From: Bacterioplanes sp.
Lineage (GTDB): Bacteria; Pseudomonadota; Gammaproteobacteria; Pseudomonadales; Oceanobacteraceae
Length of the DNA: 53,988 nucleotides
Assembly (NCBI GenBank): GCA_014859445.1
Contig: JACUUC010000020.1
Span: forward strand, 1 to 53,988
Direction of reading: 5' to 3'
Made by a program: the position numbers and the translations under genes. The notes below the pieces were generated by a model, which worked only from the letters and a program-made list of their open reading frames with translations, was not told the DNA's origin and made no database searches. Below, in pieces: positions 1 through 8,880 of the stretch (positions are counted from its first letter, which is position 1; every line of letters starts with the position of its first letter).

Positions 1-180
1 TACGTACGGTTCTGTAAGAGGGATGAGGCGGCAACGCCTCACCCTACTTGATATTGTGCTCTGCACGCCTGCAAATGCCCGCTGGGCTGGCTGCTAGGCG
101 CTCGTCGCGGTATAGTAAACGCTGTCTCAATAAGGCGTGCCATGGTACGTCGATCATGAATTTTCTGGGAGGTATGGGCT
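1..180. other. Intergenic region upstream of mreC, with a hairpin
   Basis: No gene is supported here. Positions 25-40 form a GAGGCG/CGCCTC stem closed by a GCAA tetraloop, extended by partial pairing out to 21-44. No T-run follows, so it is not a clean terminator. A TATAGT at 111-116 could be a -10 element, but no good -35 precedes it. A ten-codon open frame (ATG 156, stop 183-185) overlaps the proposed mreC start. mreB, the usual upstream neighbour, would lie outside the window. Confidence 0.4.
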
Positions 181-1047
181 ATTAATAACGCGCCTTTTCA
201 AGCGTCACCCGCATTATTGCAACGCGTTGTTGTGCTGCTCTTGGTCTCTGTATCGCTGATGTGGCTTGACTACCGATGGTCTTGGTTGCAGCCGGTGCGC
301 TATTACACGGGGTATGTGTTGTTGCCTGCGCAGCAAATGTCGTTGTTTCCATCGATCATTGCCAATTGGTTTGGTGAATCCGCGGCTTCGCGCCAACAAT
401 TGATTCACGAAAATAAACAACTGCAAGCGCACAATTTGATTTTGGAGGTGAAAGCACAGCGTTTGGCATCACTCGAAACTGAAAATATTGAGTTGCGCGA
501 ACTGTTAAGTGCCTCTGAGCAGGTCGGTGATCGTGTGTTGGTGGCCGCGATTACGGCGATTCATCCCGATCCGTACAGCCGACAGATTTTGATCAATCGA
601 GGTGGGCAAGACGATGTGTTTATTGGTCAGCCGGTTTTGGATGCTTATGGCCTGCTAGGGCAGGTGGTTGATGTATTGCCACAAACCAGCCGCGTGTTGA
701 TGATTGCCGATGCCAACCATGCTATTCCGGTGCAGATTAATCGCAATGGTGTTCGTGCCATTGCCGTGGGTACGGGGGCTTTGGATCAGCTGGAGTTGAT
801 TTATGTGCCCAATACCACGGACATCATCGTGGGTGATTTGTTGGTCAGTTCGGGGCTAGGTGGGCGTTATCCGAGCGGCTATCCGGTGGCGAAGGTGACG
901 CAAGTGACCAACGTGCCTGGTGAGCAGTTTGCTACTGTCTATGCCGAGCCGAGCGCGCAGCTCGATCGCAGCCGTCATTTATTATTGGTCTTTAACGAGC
1001 GTGCTGGTCAAGTTCCGCCTGCATCCATTTGGCAGGGGGCAAAATGA
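181..1047 (+). CDS. mreC: Rod-shape-determining protein MreC
   Basis: MreC is the bitopic inner-membrane protein that links MreB to the peptidoglycan elongation machinery and acts with MreD. The sequence has an N-terminal hydrophobic segment (VVVLLLVSVSLMWL), a coiled coil around residues 65-100 and the C-terminal beta domain. I place the start at ATT 181, giving 288 residues. A GGGAGG at 167-172 sits 8 bases upstream, and the residues translated between 181 and 217 (INNAPFQ...) align with the usual MreC start I-K-P-x-F. The first conventional alternative is TTG 217, which has no ribosome binding site and removes 12 residues. The gene lacks the long proline-rich tail of some homologues. It overlaps mreD by an ATGA. 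Confidence 0.9.
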   Translation: MNNAPFQASPALLQRVVVLLLVSVSLMWLDYRWSWLQPVRYYTGYVLLPAQQMSLFPSIIANWFGESAASRQQLIHENKQLQAHNLILEVKAQRLASLETENIELRELLSASEQVGDRVLVAAITAIHPDPYSRQILINRGGQDDVFIGQPVLDAYGLLGQVVDVLPQTSRVLMIADANHAIPVQINRNGVRAIAVGTGALDQLELIYVPNTTDIIVGDLLVSSGLGGRYPSGYPVAKVTQVTNVPGEQFATVYAEPSAQLDRSRHLLLVFNERAGQVPPASIWQGAK

Positions 1048-1523
1048 ACATAGCGGGAGTCTTGTTGGTCGCGACGGCGACGTTTATCGCATTTACGCTA
1101 GAGCATTTGCCGCTGCCGGAGATGCTGTTTTGGTTTCAGCCTAACTGGGTGTTACTACTGGCGACCCTGTTGGTTGTGCAAGCGCCTAAGTCGTTTGGTT
1201 TGTGGATTGCCTTGCCATTGGGTCTCATGCTGGATGTGGAGCGTGCAACCCTCTTAGGCTTGCATGTGGCGTTACTGGTGATTCACGTGGCACTGTTGCA
1301 AGCCTTGTATCGTCGCTTGCTGCGTTACCACACCATTCAGCAAGCCGGCATTGTGTTTTTATTGGTGGTATTGCATCAGATGTTGAGTTATTGGCTGACG
1401 TGGTTGGTGCAAGGCTATGCCGTGCCCGTGGTGATTTGGACGCCGGCCTTTGTGTCCGCGTTACTGTGGCTATGGTTGTCTGGCCTTGCTTACGCCGTTC
1501 GCCGCGGGTTGCACGTGTCATGA
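1044..1523 (+). CDS. mreD: Rod-shape-determining protein MreD
   Basis: MreD is a small polytopic inner-membrane protein of the elongasome. The 159-residue product is almost entirely hydrophobic, with about five predicted membrane segments, and the length is normal (E. coli MreD is about 162). The ATG lies in an ATGA overlap with the mreC stop. The stop in turn overlaps the maf start by another ATGA, so translation of mreC, mreD and maf is probably coupled. Identity rests on size, hydrophobicity and position between mreC and maf, which is the standard gammaproteobacterial order. Confidence 0.9.
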   Translation: MNIAGVLLVATATFIAFTLEHLPLPEMLFWFQPNWVLLLATLLVVQAPKSFGLWIALPLGLMLDVERATLLGLHVALLVIHVALLQALYRRLLRYHTIQQAGIVFLLVVLHQMLSYWLTWLVQGYAVPVVIWTPAFVSALLWLWLSGLAYAVRRGLHVS

Positions 1524-2110
1524 TTATTTTGGCCTCGGCGTCTCCGCGTCGTCAGCAGTTATTGCATCAAATTGGCGTGCCTCATGAGGTGCTGCCTGCC
1601 AATGTGGATGAAACACCGTTGTGCGGTGAGTTGCCTTGCGATTACGTTCAACGCGTCGCCAACAGTAAGGCGTTGGCGGTGTTCACACAGTGTTCCGCAG
1701 CAACGGTGCTGGCCGCCGACACGACGGTGGTGGTGGATGGGCAGATTTTGGGTAAGCCAGAGGATGCCGATCACGCCCGACGTATGCTGGCGCAATTGTC
1801 TGGGCGTTGTCATCAGGTGATGACGGCGTTGTCGTTGGTGCGAGGAGGGCATTCTCAGCCGGAGTATCAGCAGGTGCGGGTGACTACGGATGTCACATTT
1901 GCCGTGTTGTCGGCCACAACCATTGATCGTTACATGCTGACGTCGGAACCGTTTGGTAAAGCAGGCGGCTATGCCATCCAAGGTTTTGCCGCGGCCTTTG
2001 TGCAAGCCGTGCACGGTAGTTACAGCAATGTGGTGGGTTTGCCGCTGGCCGAAACGGCCGACTGTTTGCAGCGTTGGCAGATTCCAATTTGGCAAGAGAT
2101 CCTGTGTTAA
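1520..2110 (+). CDS. maf: Maf-family nucleoside triphosphate pyrophosphatase (YhdE type)
   Basis: Maf proteins hydrolyse non-canonical or excess nucleoside triphosphates such as dTTP and UTP to the monophosphate, and are linked to septum inhibition. The 196-residue product begins MIILASASPRR, the classic Maf signature with the S-x-S-P-R-R phosphate loop. It also has ADTTVVVDG near residue 70 and the E-P-F-G-K-A-G-G-Y-A-I-Q-G motif near residue 150. Its position between mreD and rng is the usual place for the YhdE-type paralogue, which prefers dTTP/UTP; that substrate choice is inferred from position. The start overlaps the mreD stop (ATGA). Confidence 0.93.
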   Translation: MIILASASPRRQQLLHQIGVPHEVLPANVDETPLCGELPCDYVQRVANSKALAVFTQCSAATVLAADTTVVVDGQILGKPEDADHARRMLAQLSGRCHQVMTALSLVRGGHSQPEYQQVRVTTDVTFAVLSATTIDRYMLTSEPFGKAGGYAIQGFAAAFVQAVHGSYSNVVGLPLAETADCLQRWQIPIWQEILC

Positions 2111-2141
2111 ATGCACGATCGTTAATGTGAGTATGAGTGCC

Positions 2142-3590
2142 ATGAACGCAGAATTATTAATGAACATTACCCCCACAGAAACGCGAGTGGCGGTTGTTGA
2201 AAACGGTGTATTGCAAGAAATTGCCATCGAGCGCGCGAATCATCGCGGCTTGGTCGGCAATATTTATAAAGGCAAGATTGTGCGTGTGTTACCCGGCATG
2301 CAGGCGGCGTTTGTGGATATCGGTTTGGATCGTGCCGCGTTTATTCATGCCGGCGAAATCGGTGATGACAATCAAACGCCCATCAACCAGTTGGTGCATG
2401 AGGGTCAGTCGCTGGTGGTGCAAGTCACCAAAGACCCTTTGGGGACCAAAGGGGCACGTTTAACCACTCAATTAGCCATTCCATCGCGCTATTTGGTGTA
2501 TATGCCCGGTCAGGATCACATCGGTATTTCGCAACGTATTGATGACGATGGTGAGCGTGAGCGACTAAAGAATTTGGTCATGCACTGCATGGCCGAAGAG
2601 GGACTTACCGGTGAGGCCGGATTCATTTTACGCACCGCTGCGGAAGGGGTTGGCGAAGATGAAATCATGGCAGACACGCGTTATTTGCGACGCTTGTGGC
2701 GTAAGCTGGAAGAGCGTATCAGTGAGCAAAAGCCGCCCAGCTTGGTGTATGACGAGTTGCCTTTGTCATTGCGGGCGCTGCGTGATTACGCACGCCCAGA
2801 AATCGCTAAAATCCTGATCGATTCGCGTGAGAATTTCACTAAAATTGAGCAGTTTGTGCAGCAATACGTTCCAGAAGTGCTCGATCGCATTGAGTATTAT
2901 CCGGGGCCTCGACCTATTTTTGAGCTGTACAGCGTAGAAGAAGAAATTCAACGTGCGCTCGAGCGCAAAGTGCCGTTGAAGTCGGGTGGTTATTTGGTGA
3001 TTGATCAAACAGAAGCCATGACCACCATTGATGTGAACACGGGAGGTTACGTTGGTCGCCGTAATCTGGAAGAAACCATCTTTAAAACCAACCTTGAAGC
3101 GGCAACGGCCATCGGTCGTCAACTGCGTTTGCGCAACTTAGGCGGTATCATCATTCTTGATTTCATCGACATGATGGATGTCGAACATCAGCGTCAAGTG
3201 CTGCGGATGTTGGAGAAAGTGCTGGAAAAAGACCATGCGAAAACCAAAATCAGTGGCGTGTCGGAACTCGGTTTGGTGGAAATGACGCGTAAGCGCACCC
3301 GCGAGAGCTTGGAACACATGTTGATGGAGCCATGTCACACCTGTGGTGGGCGTGGTTCGGTCAAAACCGCCGAAACGGTATGTTATGAAATCTTTCGCGA
3401 AATCTTACGAGAAGAACGTGAATATCAAGCTGGAACGTATTTGGTTCTGGCCAGCCAAGCCGTTGTCGATCGTTTTCTGGATGAGGACAGCCATGGCTTA
3501 GCCGATTTGGAAGCCTTTATCGGCAAAACCATTAAGCTGCAAGTCGAAACCAATTATGGACAAGATGAATACGACATTGTTTTGCAATAA
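2142..3590 (+). CDS. rng: Ribonuclease G
   Basis: RNase G is the endoribonuclease that matures the 5' end of 16S rRNA and cleaves some mRNAs. The 482-residue product matches E. coli RNase G (489). An N-terminal S1 domain (GNIYKGKIVRVLPGMQAAFV) is followed by the RNase E/G catalytic core. Its magnesium aspartates lie in IDVNTGGYVG and in LDFIDMMD, and the zinc-link CHTCGG follows. The long C-terminal degradosome scaffold of RNase E is absent. ATG 2142 was chosen because the product then starts M-x-A-E-L-L as in E. coli and a GTGAG lies 10 bases upstream; an in-frame ATG at 2133 is the alternative. The gene follows maf by 31 bases. Confidence 0.95.
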   Translation: MNAELLMNITPTETRVAVVENGVLQEIAIERANHRGLVGNIYKGKIVRVLPGMQAAFVDIGLDRAAFIHAGEIGDDNQTPINQLVHEGQSLVVQVTKDPLGTKGARLTTQLAIPSRYLVYMPGQDHIGISQRIDDDGERERLKNLVMHCMAEEGLTGEAGFILRTAAEGVGEDEIMADTRYLRRLWRKLEERISEQKPPSLVYDELPLSLRALRDYARPEIAKILIDSRENFTKIEQFVQQYVPEVLDRIEYYPGPRPIFELYSVEEEIQRALERKVPLKSGGYLVIDQTEAMTTIDVNTGGYVGRRNLEETIFKTNLEAATAIGRQLRLRNLGGIIILDFIDMMDVEHQRQVLRMLEKVLEKDHAKTKISGVSELGLVEMTRKRTRESLEHMLMEPCHTCGGRGSVKTAETVCYEIFREILREEREYQAGTYLVLASQAVVDRFLDEDSHGLADLEAFIGKTIKLQVETNYGQDEYDIVLQ

Positions 3591-3626
3591 CGGCCAGCAA
3601 CGGCGCATGGCTAAGGTGAGTTGCTG

Positions 3627-6600
3627 ATGTCTTGGTGGCGCGGGTTGTGGACGCAAATTTGGCTAACGCTGGTGGTGGGTCTGGTGTGTCTAGCCTTGTT
3701 CGCTAGTTTGGGTCGGCAACTGATGCCATTGGTTGAAACCTATCAAGATGAGTTGACCGAGTTTCTTGCTGAGCAGCTGGGGCAACCGGTTTCTTTAGCG
3801 CAGTTGCAAGGAAGTTGGCGCTTTTTATCGCCGGTTGTCACCTTGCATGAATTGAATATCGGCCCCGAGAATGAGGGTGTGTTTGTTCAACAACTGCAAG
3901 CCGAGTTGGATATCAGTGCATCGGTATTTTACCGACAGCCTGTCTTTAAGCGCATTGAGGTCGAAGGATTGCACGCCACCGTCGTCCAGCGGTCAGAGTT
4001 TGAGTGGCAGCTGGCCGAAGGCTGGGTGGTGAATGCGACAGCGAACGAACGTGCAGCTGAGTCCAAACAGCCAGCGCTTGTACGACCAGCTTGGCTCGAT
4101 TGGTTGGAATTACAGCAAGCGATTGTCATGAGTCACTGGCAAATACATCATCAATCGCTGACACATACCGAGCATTTGTACTTAACGCAGCTGACGTTAC
4201 AAAACCGTGGCGATCACCGTGCGTTTGATGGTGCTGTGGCTTGGGGGCGAGAAGAGCTGTCGCACATTCGTTTGAAGGCCCATATGCAAGGGCCTATTTG
4301 GCCTTGGCAAGAACAAAGTGGCGATGTGTATTTGCAAGTCGATCAGCAAGATTGGACTCGCTGGATTCCCGACGCGATCGCTGGTCATTTATCCATTCCT
4401 TCTTTTCAGGCGGGTGTTGAAGCCTGGTTGGATATTCGCCAGGGCGATCTGAATGGTGTGTACCTTGAGGCGTTGGTGCCCGAATTTCGTATGCACAGCA
4501 TTGATCAGGCGCTGGTATTAACGCAAGGGCATTTGTTGTTAGAGGGGCGACGCCGTACCGATGATTGGCATGTGCGCTTGATTCCGGCTTTTAAAGAAAG
4601 CTTACCTTTTGCCGAGGTACGCCTCAGTGCCATTGCATTGCAGCCCGATGCGGAAGCTCTTGAGAAAGGATGGCAGATTGGCATTCCTAATGTCGATTTA
4701 GCGCGAATCAGTCAATTTATTCTGGATCATCAATTGTTGGCTGAGCAGTACTTGGCCTATTTGCAGGGGTTGGCATTGCAAGGCCAGGCCAGCGATGTGC
4801 GTTTATCGCTGTTGCCGACGGCCAAGGATGACCGTGCGAAAATGGATTTGCGGGCAGAAATTCATCAGGCCAGTAGCCAAGACTATCTCGGTATTCCAGC
4901 CATTTCGGCGCAACGTGCACTGCTGCATTTGCAGCCGTTGCGTGGGCGAGTGGATATTCCGTCACAAGCATTGGATTTGCACCTAACGGATTTGTATCGC
5001 GATGGCTGGTCATTCGAGCAAGCCAGTGGTCAAGTGTACTGGGCTATTCAGCCCGATTTTTATCAGCTTCGTTTGCATAATTTCAAAGCGCGGTTGGATG
5101 AGAGTCGGGTGACGGTCGATTTTGCTATGCGCATTCCCGAAAGCGACACCGATATCGAACCCAATATGAGCTTGTTACTGGGGCTCGATCGAGCGCCGAT
5201 GGCGATGCACCAGCAATGGGTGCCGTATATTTTGGATGAAGAAATTCTGGATTGGCTCGACAGTGCCTTGGTGGCGGGGCAGCTGAGTAATGCCACGTTC
5301 TTGCTGAATGGTCATTTGGATCAGCCATTGGCGGAGAATGCCAGTACGGTTCAGCTGTATCTGGATTTTGATCATGCTGACTTTCAGTATTTAGAAGAAT
5401 GGCCTCTGATCACGAAGGCCAGTGGTCGTTTGTTGTTGGATTCACCTAATTTGGATGCATGGGTAGAGCGTGCGACCACACTCGGCGGGCAATTAGAAGA
5501 GCATTCGACACGCATACGCTTACGTGACAGCGAGCAAGGAACGAACGTGTCGGTGGTCGGAAAAATCATGGGTGACAGTCAAGAAGCGCTCGCTTACTTC
5601 ACGCAAACACCGTTACAGGATGTGGTTGAGAATGCCTTTGATGAATGGCAAGCCAGCGGCCCTATGCAGGCGAGTTTTTCGTTACACGTGCCGCTCAGTG
5701 CGGAAGAGATCGAGCCTCGGGTGTTGCTGGATGCGCAATTGCATGGCGTGGATGTTGCCTTGACGGATTTGGACGTTCGTTTCCATTCCGTGCAGGGCGG
5801 TTTGCGTTTTGATAGCGAGAAAGGGTTGTCTGCACGTGAACTCATCGGGTCGACGTTTGAGGGGGATTTTCGTGCCGAGATTGAGTCGGTGCTACATGCT
5901 GACGGGTACGATCTTAAGCTCAGTGCCGATGGGCGTGCCCAGTGGTCTGCGATTAAGGCATGGAACCCTCTGTTTTTGCTAGACCCGATTCGTGGCCATC
6001 TCGACTATGACGCGCAATTATGGGTGCGATCGGACGCCAGAGGAGGGGTGCAGTTAACACTCCATTCGGATTTGCTTGGCACCCACATCGATTTGCCTGC
6101 GCCATTGGGAAAAACGCTGGATCAGTCACAAGATCTGATGGTGACGTTAGAGCCAAAGCACGATTTGCGTTTTGCGGTTCAGTACGGACGTGTATTGAAC
6201 GCGGTGATGGCGCTGAATGCCGATGGCCTAGATCGTGGGCAGGTGTATTTGGGTGAGGGACGTGCTTTTTTGCCAAGCGATGTGGGTGTTCAGGTTCGGG
6301 GTGCTTGGCAGGAAACGCTTGATGGTGAGGCTTGGTGGGATACTTGGTTGTATTTGAGTGCATTACTGGATGACGAAGCGGCTCAGGCGTCATTAGCAGG
6401 CACGCATGAGGTTGACGACGATCATAATCCTCTGCGTTCGGTGGATATCCGTGTTGCCAATATCGACTTATGGGGAATTCCGAGTGGTTTAGCGCACATC
6501 CGCGCTCAGCAAGACTGGAATGAATGGCGTATTCAGGTCGATAGCCCATTGGCGAGTGGCAACATCACGCTGCTGCCAACTGATGATCCAATACAGGCCA

Positions 6601-7592
6601 ACATGACGTACATTCATTTCCCCCAGACAATGGATGACCCGGCTGAATTGGCGGCGCATCATGGTCGTGCTCCAGACCCGCTGGCGGCGATGGTGCCAAA
6701 TGAGTTGCCGGCGGTGGCATTGCAAGTGGATGAGGTGTTTATTGGTGGTTACAACCTAGGTCGCTGGCAGGTTTCCAGTGTGCCAGTGGCGGATGGCTTG
6801 CAAGTCACTATTCATGACAGTGACATGCGGGGTATGCGCGTGGTGGGTGACATGGACTGGTGGTTGCGTGATGGGCAACACATTACTCGCTTGGATACCT
6901 TGCAATTGTCCAGTCGCAATTTGGGCGCGGTTCAGCGTGCGTTCCGGATGGAACCGCTCATTGAAGGGCGCGACATGCGGGCGTCGTTGCAGCTCGAATG
7001 GCAGGGTTCGCCGTTGTCGTTTAATACCGAGTCATTAAGTGGTTTGTCGGTGTTGCGTATCGAGAATGGCACGATGGTGACGGATGGTGCTGGCGCGCTG
7101 AAAGCGTTTGGTGCGTTGAATTTCAGTTCGATTTCGCGGCGTTTGAAACTGGATTTTTCGGACTTGTACGAAACCGGCGTCGCGTTTGATCTGTTGCGTG
7201 GTCGGGCGCGAATCGAACAGGGGCAATTAACGCTGAGAGAGCCCTTGTTGGTTGACGGCCCAGGAGGTAAGTTCTTGTTGTCTGGACGATCCAATCTCAA
7301 TGATACGACGCTGGATATGAAACTGGCGGTTACCTTTCCCGTGTCGTCTACATTGCCTTTGGTGGCGATTATCGCGGGTATGGCTCCGCCAGTGGCGGCG
7401 TCGATTTATGTCACGGAAAAGTTAATCGGTGATGAAATTTCGCGCTTTACCAGTGCCAGCTATGTGTTAAAGGGAACGTGGCAAGAGCCAGAGTTACGCT
7501 TAAATCAGGCGTTTGATAATCAAGTCGATGGCCGCCAGCGTCGTAGTTTCAGTCAGCGTGTATTGAGTATTTTTGGTGGTGGTAGAGAATGA
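3627..7592 (+). CDS. yhdP: YhdP, large AsmA-like inner-membrane-anchored lipid transport protein
   Basis: YhdP is one of the large AsmA-like proteins. In E. coli these bridge the inner and outer membranes and carry phospholipids outward, redundantly with TamB and YdbH. The 1321-residue product is close to the family norm of about 1270. It has one N-terminal membrane helix (WLTLVVGLVCLALFASLG), a very long beta-rich periplasmic region and a C-terminal AsmA-like segment containing a short hydrophobic stretch (LPLVAIIAGMAPPVAASIYV). ATG 3627 has AAGGTGAG 6 bases upstream; TTG 3621 is less likely. It follows rng by 36 bases and overlaps the nitrilase start. Confidence 0.93.
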   Translation: MSWWRGLWTQIWLTLVVGLVCLALFASLGRQLMPLVETYQDELTEFLAEQLGQPVSLAQLQGSWRFLSPVVTLHELNIGPENEGVFVQQLQAELDISASVFYRQPVFKRIEVEGLHATVVQRSEFEWQLAEGWVVNATANERAAESKQPALVRPAWLDWLELQQAIVMSHWQIHHQSLTHTEHLYLTQLTLQNRGDHRAFDGAVAWGREELSHIRLKAHMQGPIWPWQEQSGDVYLQVDQQDWTRWIPDAIAGHLSIPSFQAGVEAWLDIRQGDLNGVYLEALVPEFRMHSIDQALVLTQGHLLLEGRRRTDDWHVRLIPAFKESLPFAEVRLSAIALQPDAEALEKGWQIGIPNVDLARISQFILDHQLLAEQYLAYLQGLALQGQASDVRLSLLPTAKDDRAKMDLRAEIHQASSQDYLGIPAISAQRALLHLQPLRGRVDIPSQALDLHLTDLYRDGWSFEQASGQVYWAIQPDFYQLRLHNFKARLDESRVTVDFAMRIPESDTDIEPNMSLLLGLDRAPMAMHQQWVPYILDEEILDWLDSALVAGQLSNATFLLNGHLDQPLAENASTVQLYLDFDHADFQYLEEWPLITKASGRLLLDSPNLDAWVERATTLGGQLEEHSTRIRLRDSEQGTNVSVVGKIMGDSQEALAYFTQTPLQDVVENAFDEWQASGPMQASFSLHVPLSAEEIEPRVLLDAQLHGVDVALTDLDVRFHSVQGGLRFDSEKGLSARELIGSTFEGDFRAEIESVLHADGYDLKLSADGRAQWSAIKAWNPLFLLDPIRGHLDYDAQLWVRSDARGGVQLTLHSDLLGTHIDLPAPLGKTLDQSQDLMVTLEPKHDLRFAVQYGRVLNAVMALNADGLDRGQVYLGEGRAFLPSDVGVQVRGAWQETLDGEAWWDTWLYLSALLDDEAAQASLAGTHEVDDDHNPLRSVDIRVANIDLWGIPSGLAHIRAQQDWNEWRIQVDSPLASGNITLLPTDDPIQANMTYIHFPQTMDDPAELAAHHGRAPDPLAAMVPNELPAVALQVDEVFIGGYNLGRWQVSSVPVADGLQVTIHDSDMRGMRVVGDMDWWLRDGQHITRLDTLQLSSRNLGAVQRAFRMEPLIEGRDMRASLQLEWQGSPLSFNTESLSGLSVLRIENGTMVTDGAGALKAFGALNFSSISRRLKLDFSDLYETGVAFDLLRGRARIEQGQLTLREPLLVDGPGGKFLLSGRSNLNDTTLDMKLAVTFPVSSTLPLVAIIAGMAPPVAASIYVTEKLIGDEISRFTSASYVLKGTWQEPELRLNQAFDNQVDGRQRRSFSQRVLSIFGGGRE

Positions 7593-8386
7593 GTCGTGTT
7601 GCCGTCATTCAGCTTACCAGTGAGTCGGATATTGAGTCGAATTGTGCTCATATCGATCGTCTGCTGGCTCAGGCTAGTGCGCAGGGTGCGCAATTGGCAT
7701 TGTTGCCAGAAATGCTGTTTACGCTCGATAAACAGTTCTATCGGCAGTTGGCCGCTGAGCCATGTTGGCTCGAGCGCCTAGCGCAGTGGGCGCGCACGCA
7801 TCAGCTGTGGTTAGTCGCGGGTGCGGTGCCTCAGCCCAGTCCAGATGGTGATGCCCGTGTACGTTCTGCCAGTTTGGTATTCAATACCGATGGCGACTGC
7901 GTGGCTCGTTACGACAAGGTGCATTTGTTTGATGTCGATGTCGCCGATGAGCAAGGGCGCTATCGTGAGTCGGAGCAGTTTTCGCCCGGTGATGAATGGG
8001 TGGTGGTGGATACGCCTGTTGGGCGATTGGGTTTGGCCATTTGTTTTGATGTGCGCTTTCCGCATGTGTTTCAGCGTTTGCGAGCCGCCGGTGCGGAGCT
8101 CATCTCATTACCCGCTGCGTTTACCTATCACACCGGAGAAGCCCATTGGCAGGTGTTGTTACGAGCCCGTGCCATCGAACAGCAATGCTATGTGTTGGCG
8201 GCCAATCAGTGCGGTTGGCACGATGAGCGTCGGCAAACGTGGGGGCATTCGCAGATTGTGGATCCTTGGGGCCGGGTACTGATTGAGTTAGCGCACGAGC
8301 CTGGTGTGGCCTTGGCTGAGATTGATTTAACGGAGCTGCATGCGCTGCGCCAGCGCATGCCTTTACAAGCCCGTTTGTTGGATTAA
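7589..8386 (+). CDS. Nitrilase-superfamily carbon-nitrogen hydrolase
   Basis: This 265-residue protein belongs to the nitrilase/omega-amidase superfamily, which hydrolyses small amides or nitriles through a Glu-Lys-Cys triad. The catalytic residues are visible: Glu41 in LALLPEM, the Lys in YDKVHLFD and the Cys in AICFDVRFP. In related bacteria the gene after yhdP encodes a Nit1-like enzyme that repairs deaminated glutathione or acts on alpha-keto amides; which substrate applies here cannot be read from the sequence. The start overlaps the yhdP stop by ATGA. The tldD gene that usually follows in Pseudomonas-type clusters is absent; the 3' end instead overlaps convergent pgpA by 4 bases. Confidence 0.88.
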   Translation: MSRVAVIQLTSESDIESNCAHIDRLLAQASAQGAQLALLPEMLFTLDKQFYRQLAAEPCWLERLAQWARTHQLWLVAGAVPQPSPDGDARVRSASLVFNTDGDCVARYDKVHLFDVDVADEQGRYRESEQFSPGDEWVVVDTPVGRLGLAICFDVRFPHVFQRLRAAGAELISLPAAFTYHTGEAHWQVLLRARAIEQQCYVLAANQCGWHDERRQTWGHSQIVDPWGRVLIELAHEPGVALAEIDLTELHALRQRMPLQARLLD

Positions 8387-8877
8387 AGCAGCAGCCATAG
8401 CGCATAGCAGAGTTGAACGCCGGCCAAGGCGAATAGCCCAGCCAGAACATCATCAATCATAATGCCGAAGCCGCCGTGTACATGGCGATCGAGCCAGCGA
8501 ATGGGCCACGGTTTGAGTATGTCGAAAAAGCGAAACAACGCAAAGCCAAGCAGAATCCAAAACCAACCACTGGGCAGTAGCCAGTAGGTCAGCCAGAGCC
8601 CGACCCATTCATCCCACACAATGCCGCCATGATCGTGTACGCCCATGTCACGCGACGTGCGGTCGCACAACCATACGCCGACCACAAAAGCGATCACTAA
8701 CACACTGCTGTATAGCCACAATGGCAGATCTTGTAACAACAGCCACCATACGGGAATGGCGGCCAAGGTGCCAAAGGTTCCGGGCGCTTTGCGGGCCAGT
8801 CCAGAACCAAGTCCGAAGGCCAGTAAATGAATGGGGTTGCGCATATTGGCAGGGCGTTGAGTGGCAGTCACAGGCAT
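8383..8877 (-). CDS. pgpA: Phosphatidylglycerophosphatase A
   Basis: PgpA removes the phosphate from phosphatidylglycerophosphate to make phosphatidylglycerol in the inner membrane. The 164-residue product has the family signature NPIHLLAFGLGSGL, the acidic site motifs R-K-A-P-G-T-F-G-T and IVWDEWVG, and a second D-D near the end (GIMIDDVLAG), with hydrophobic segments between. The start at 8877 gives an N-terminal extension like that of E. coli PgpA; the AAGGA lies almost against the ATG, so an internal start near 8844 (MRNPIH) remains possible. It lies 3 bases after the priA stop and is probably co-transcribed with priA, rather than placed after thiL as is common. Confidence 0.93.
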   Translation of the reverse strand: MPVTATQRPANMRNPIHLLAFGLGSGLARKAPGTFGTLAAIPVWWLLLQDLPLWLYSSVLVIAFVVGVWLCDRTSRDMGVHDHGGIVWDEWVGLWLTYWLLPSGWFWILLGFALFRFFDILKPWPIRWLDRHVHGGFGIMIDDVLAGLFALAGVQLCYALWLLL

Positions 8878-8880
8878 TCC

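Noticed and set aside
1202..1519. Upstream extension of the maf frame through mreD.
   Set aside because: The maf family starts at MIILASASPRR, and ATG 1520 overlaps the mreD stop as ATGA.
1559..2227. Open frame of 222 codons on the minus strand covering maf.
   Set aside because: It is a shadow of maf with low-complexity His/Gln/Arg composition.
5953..6549. Long open frame of 198 codons on the minus strand inside yhdP.
   Set aside because: It is antisense to a well supported gene, rich in Pro, His and Arg, and has no recognisable domain.
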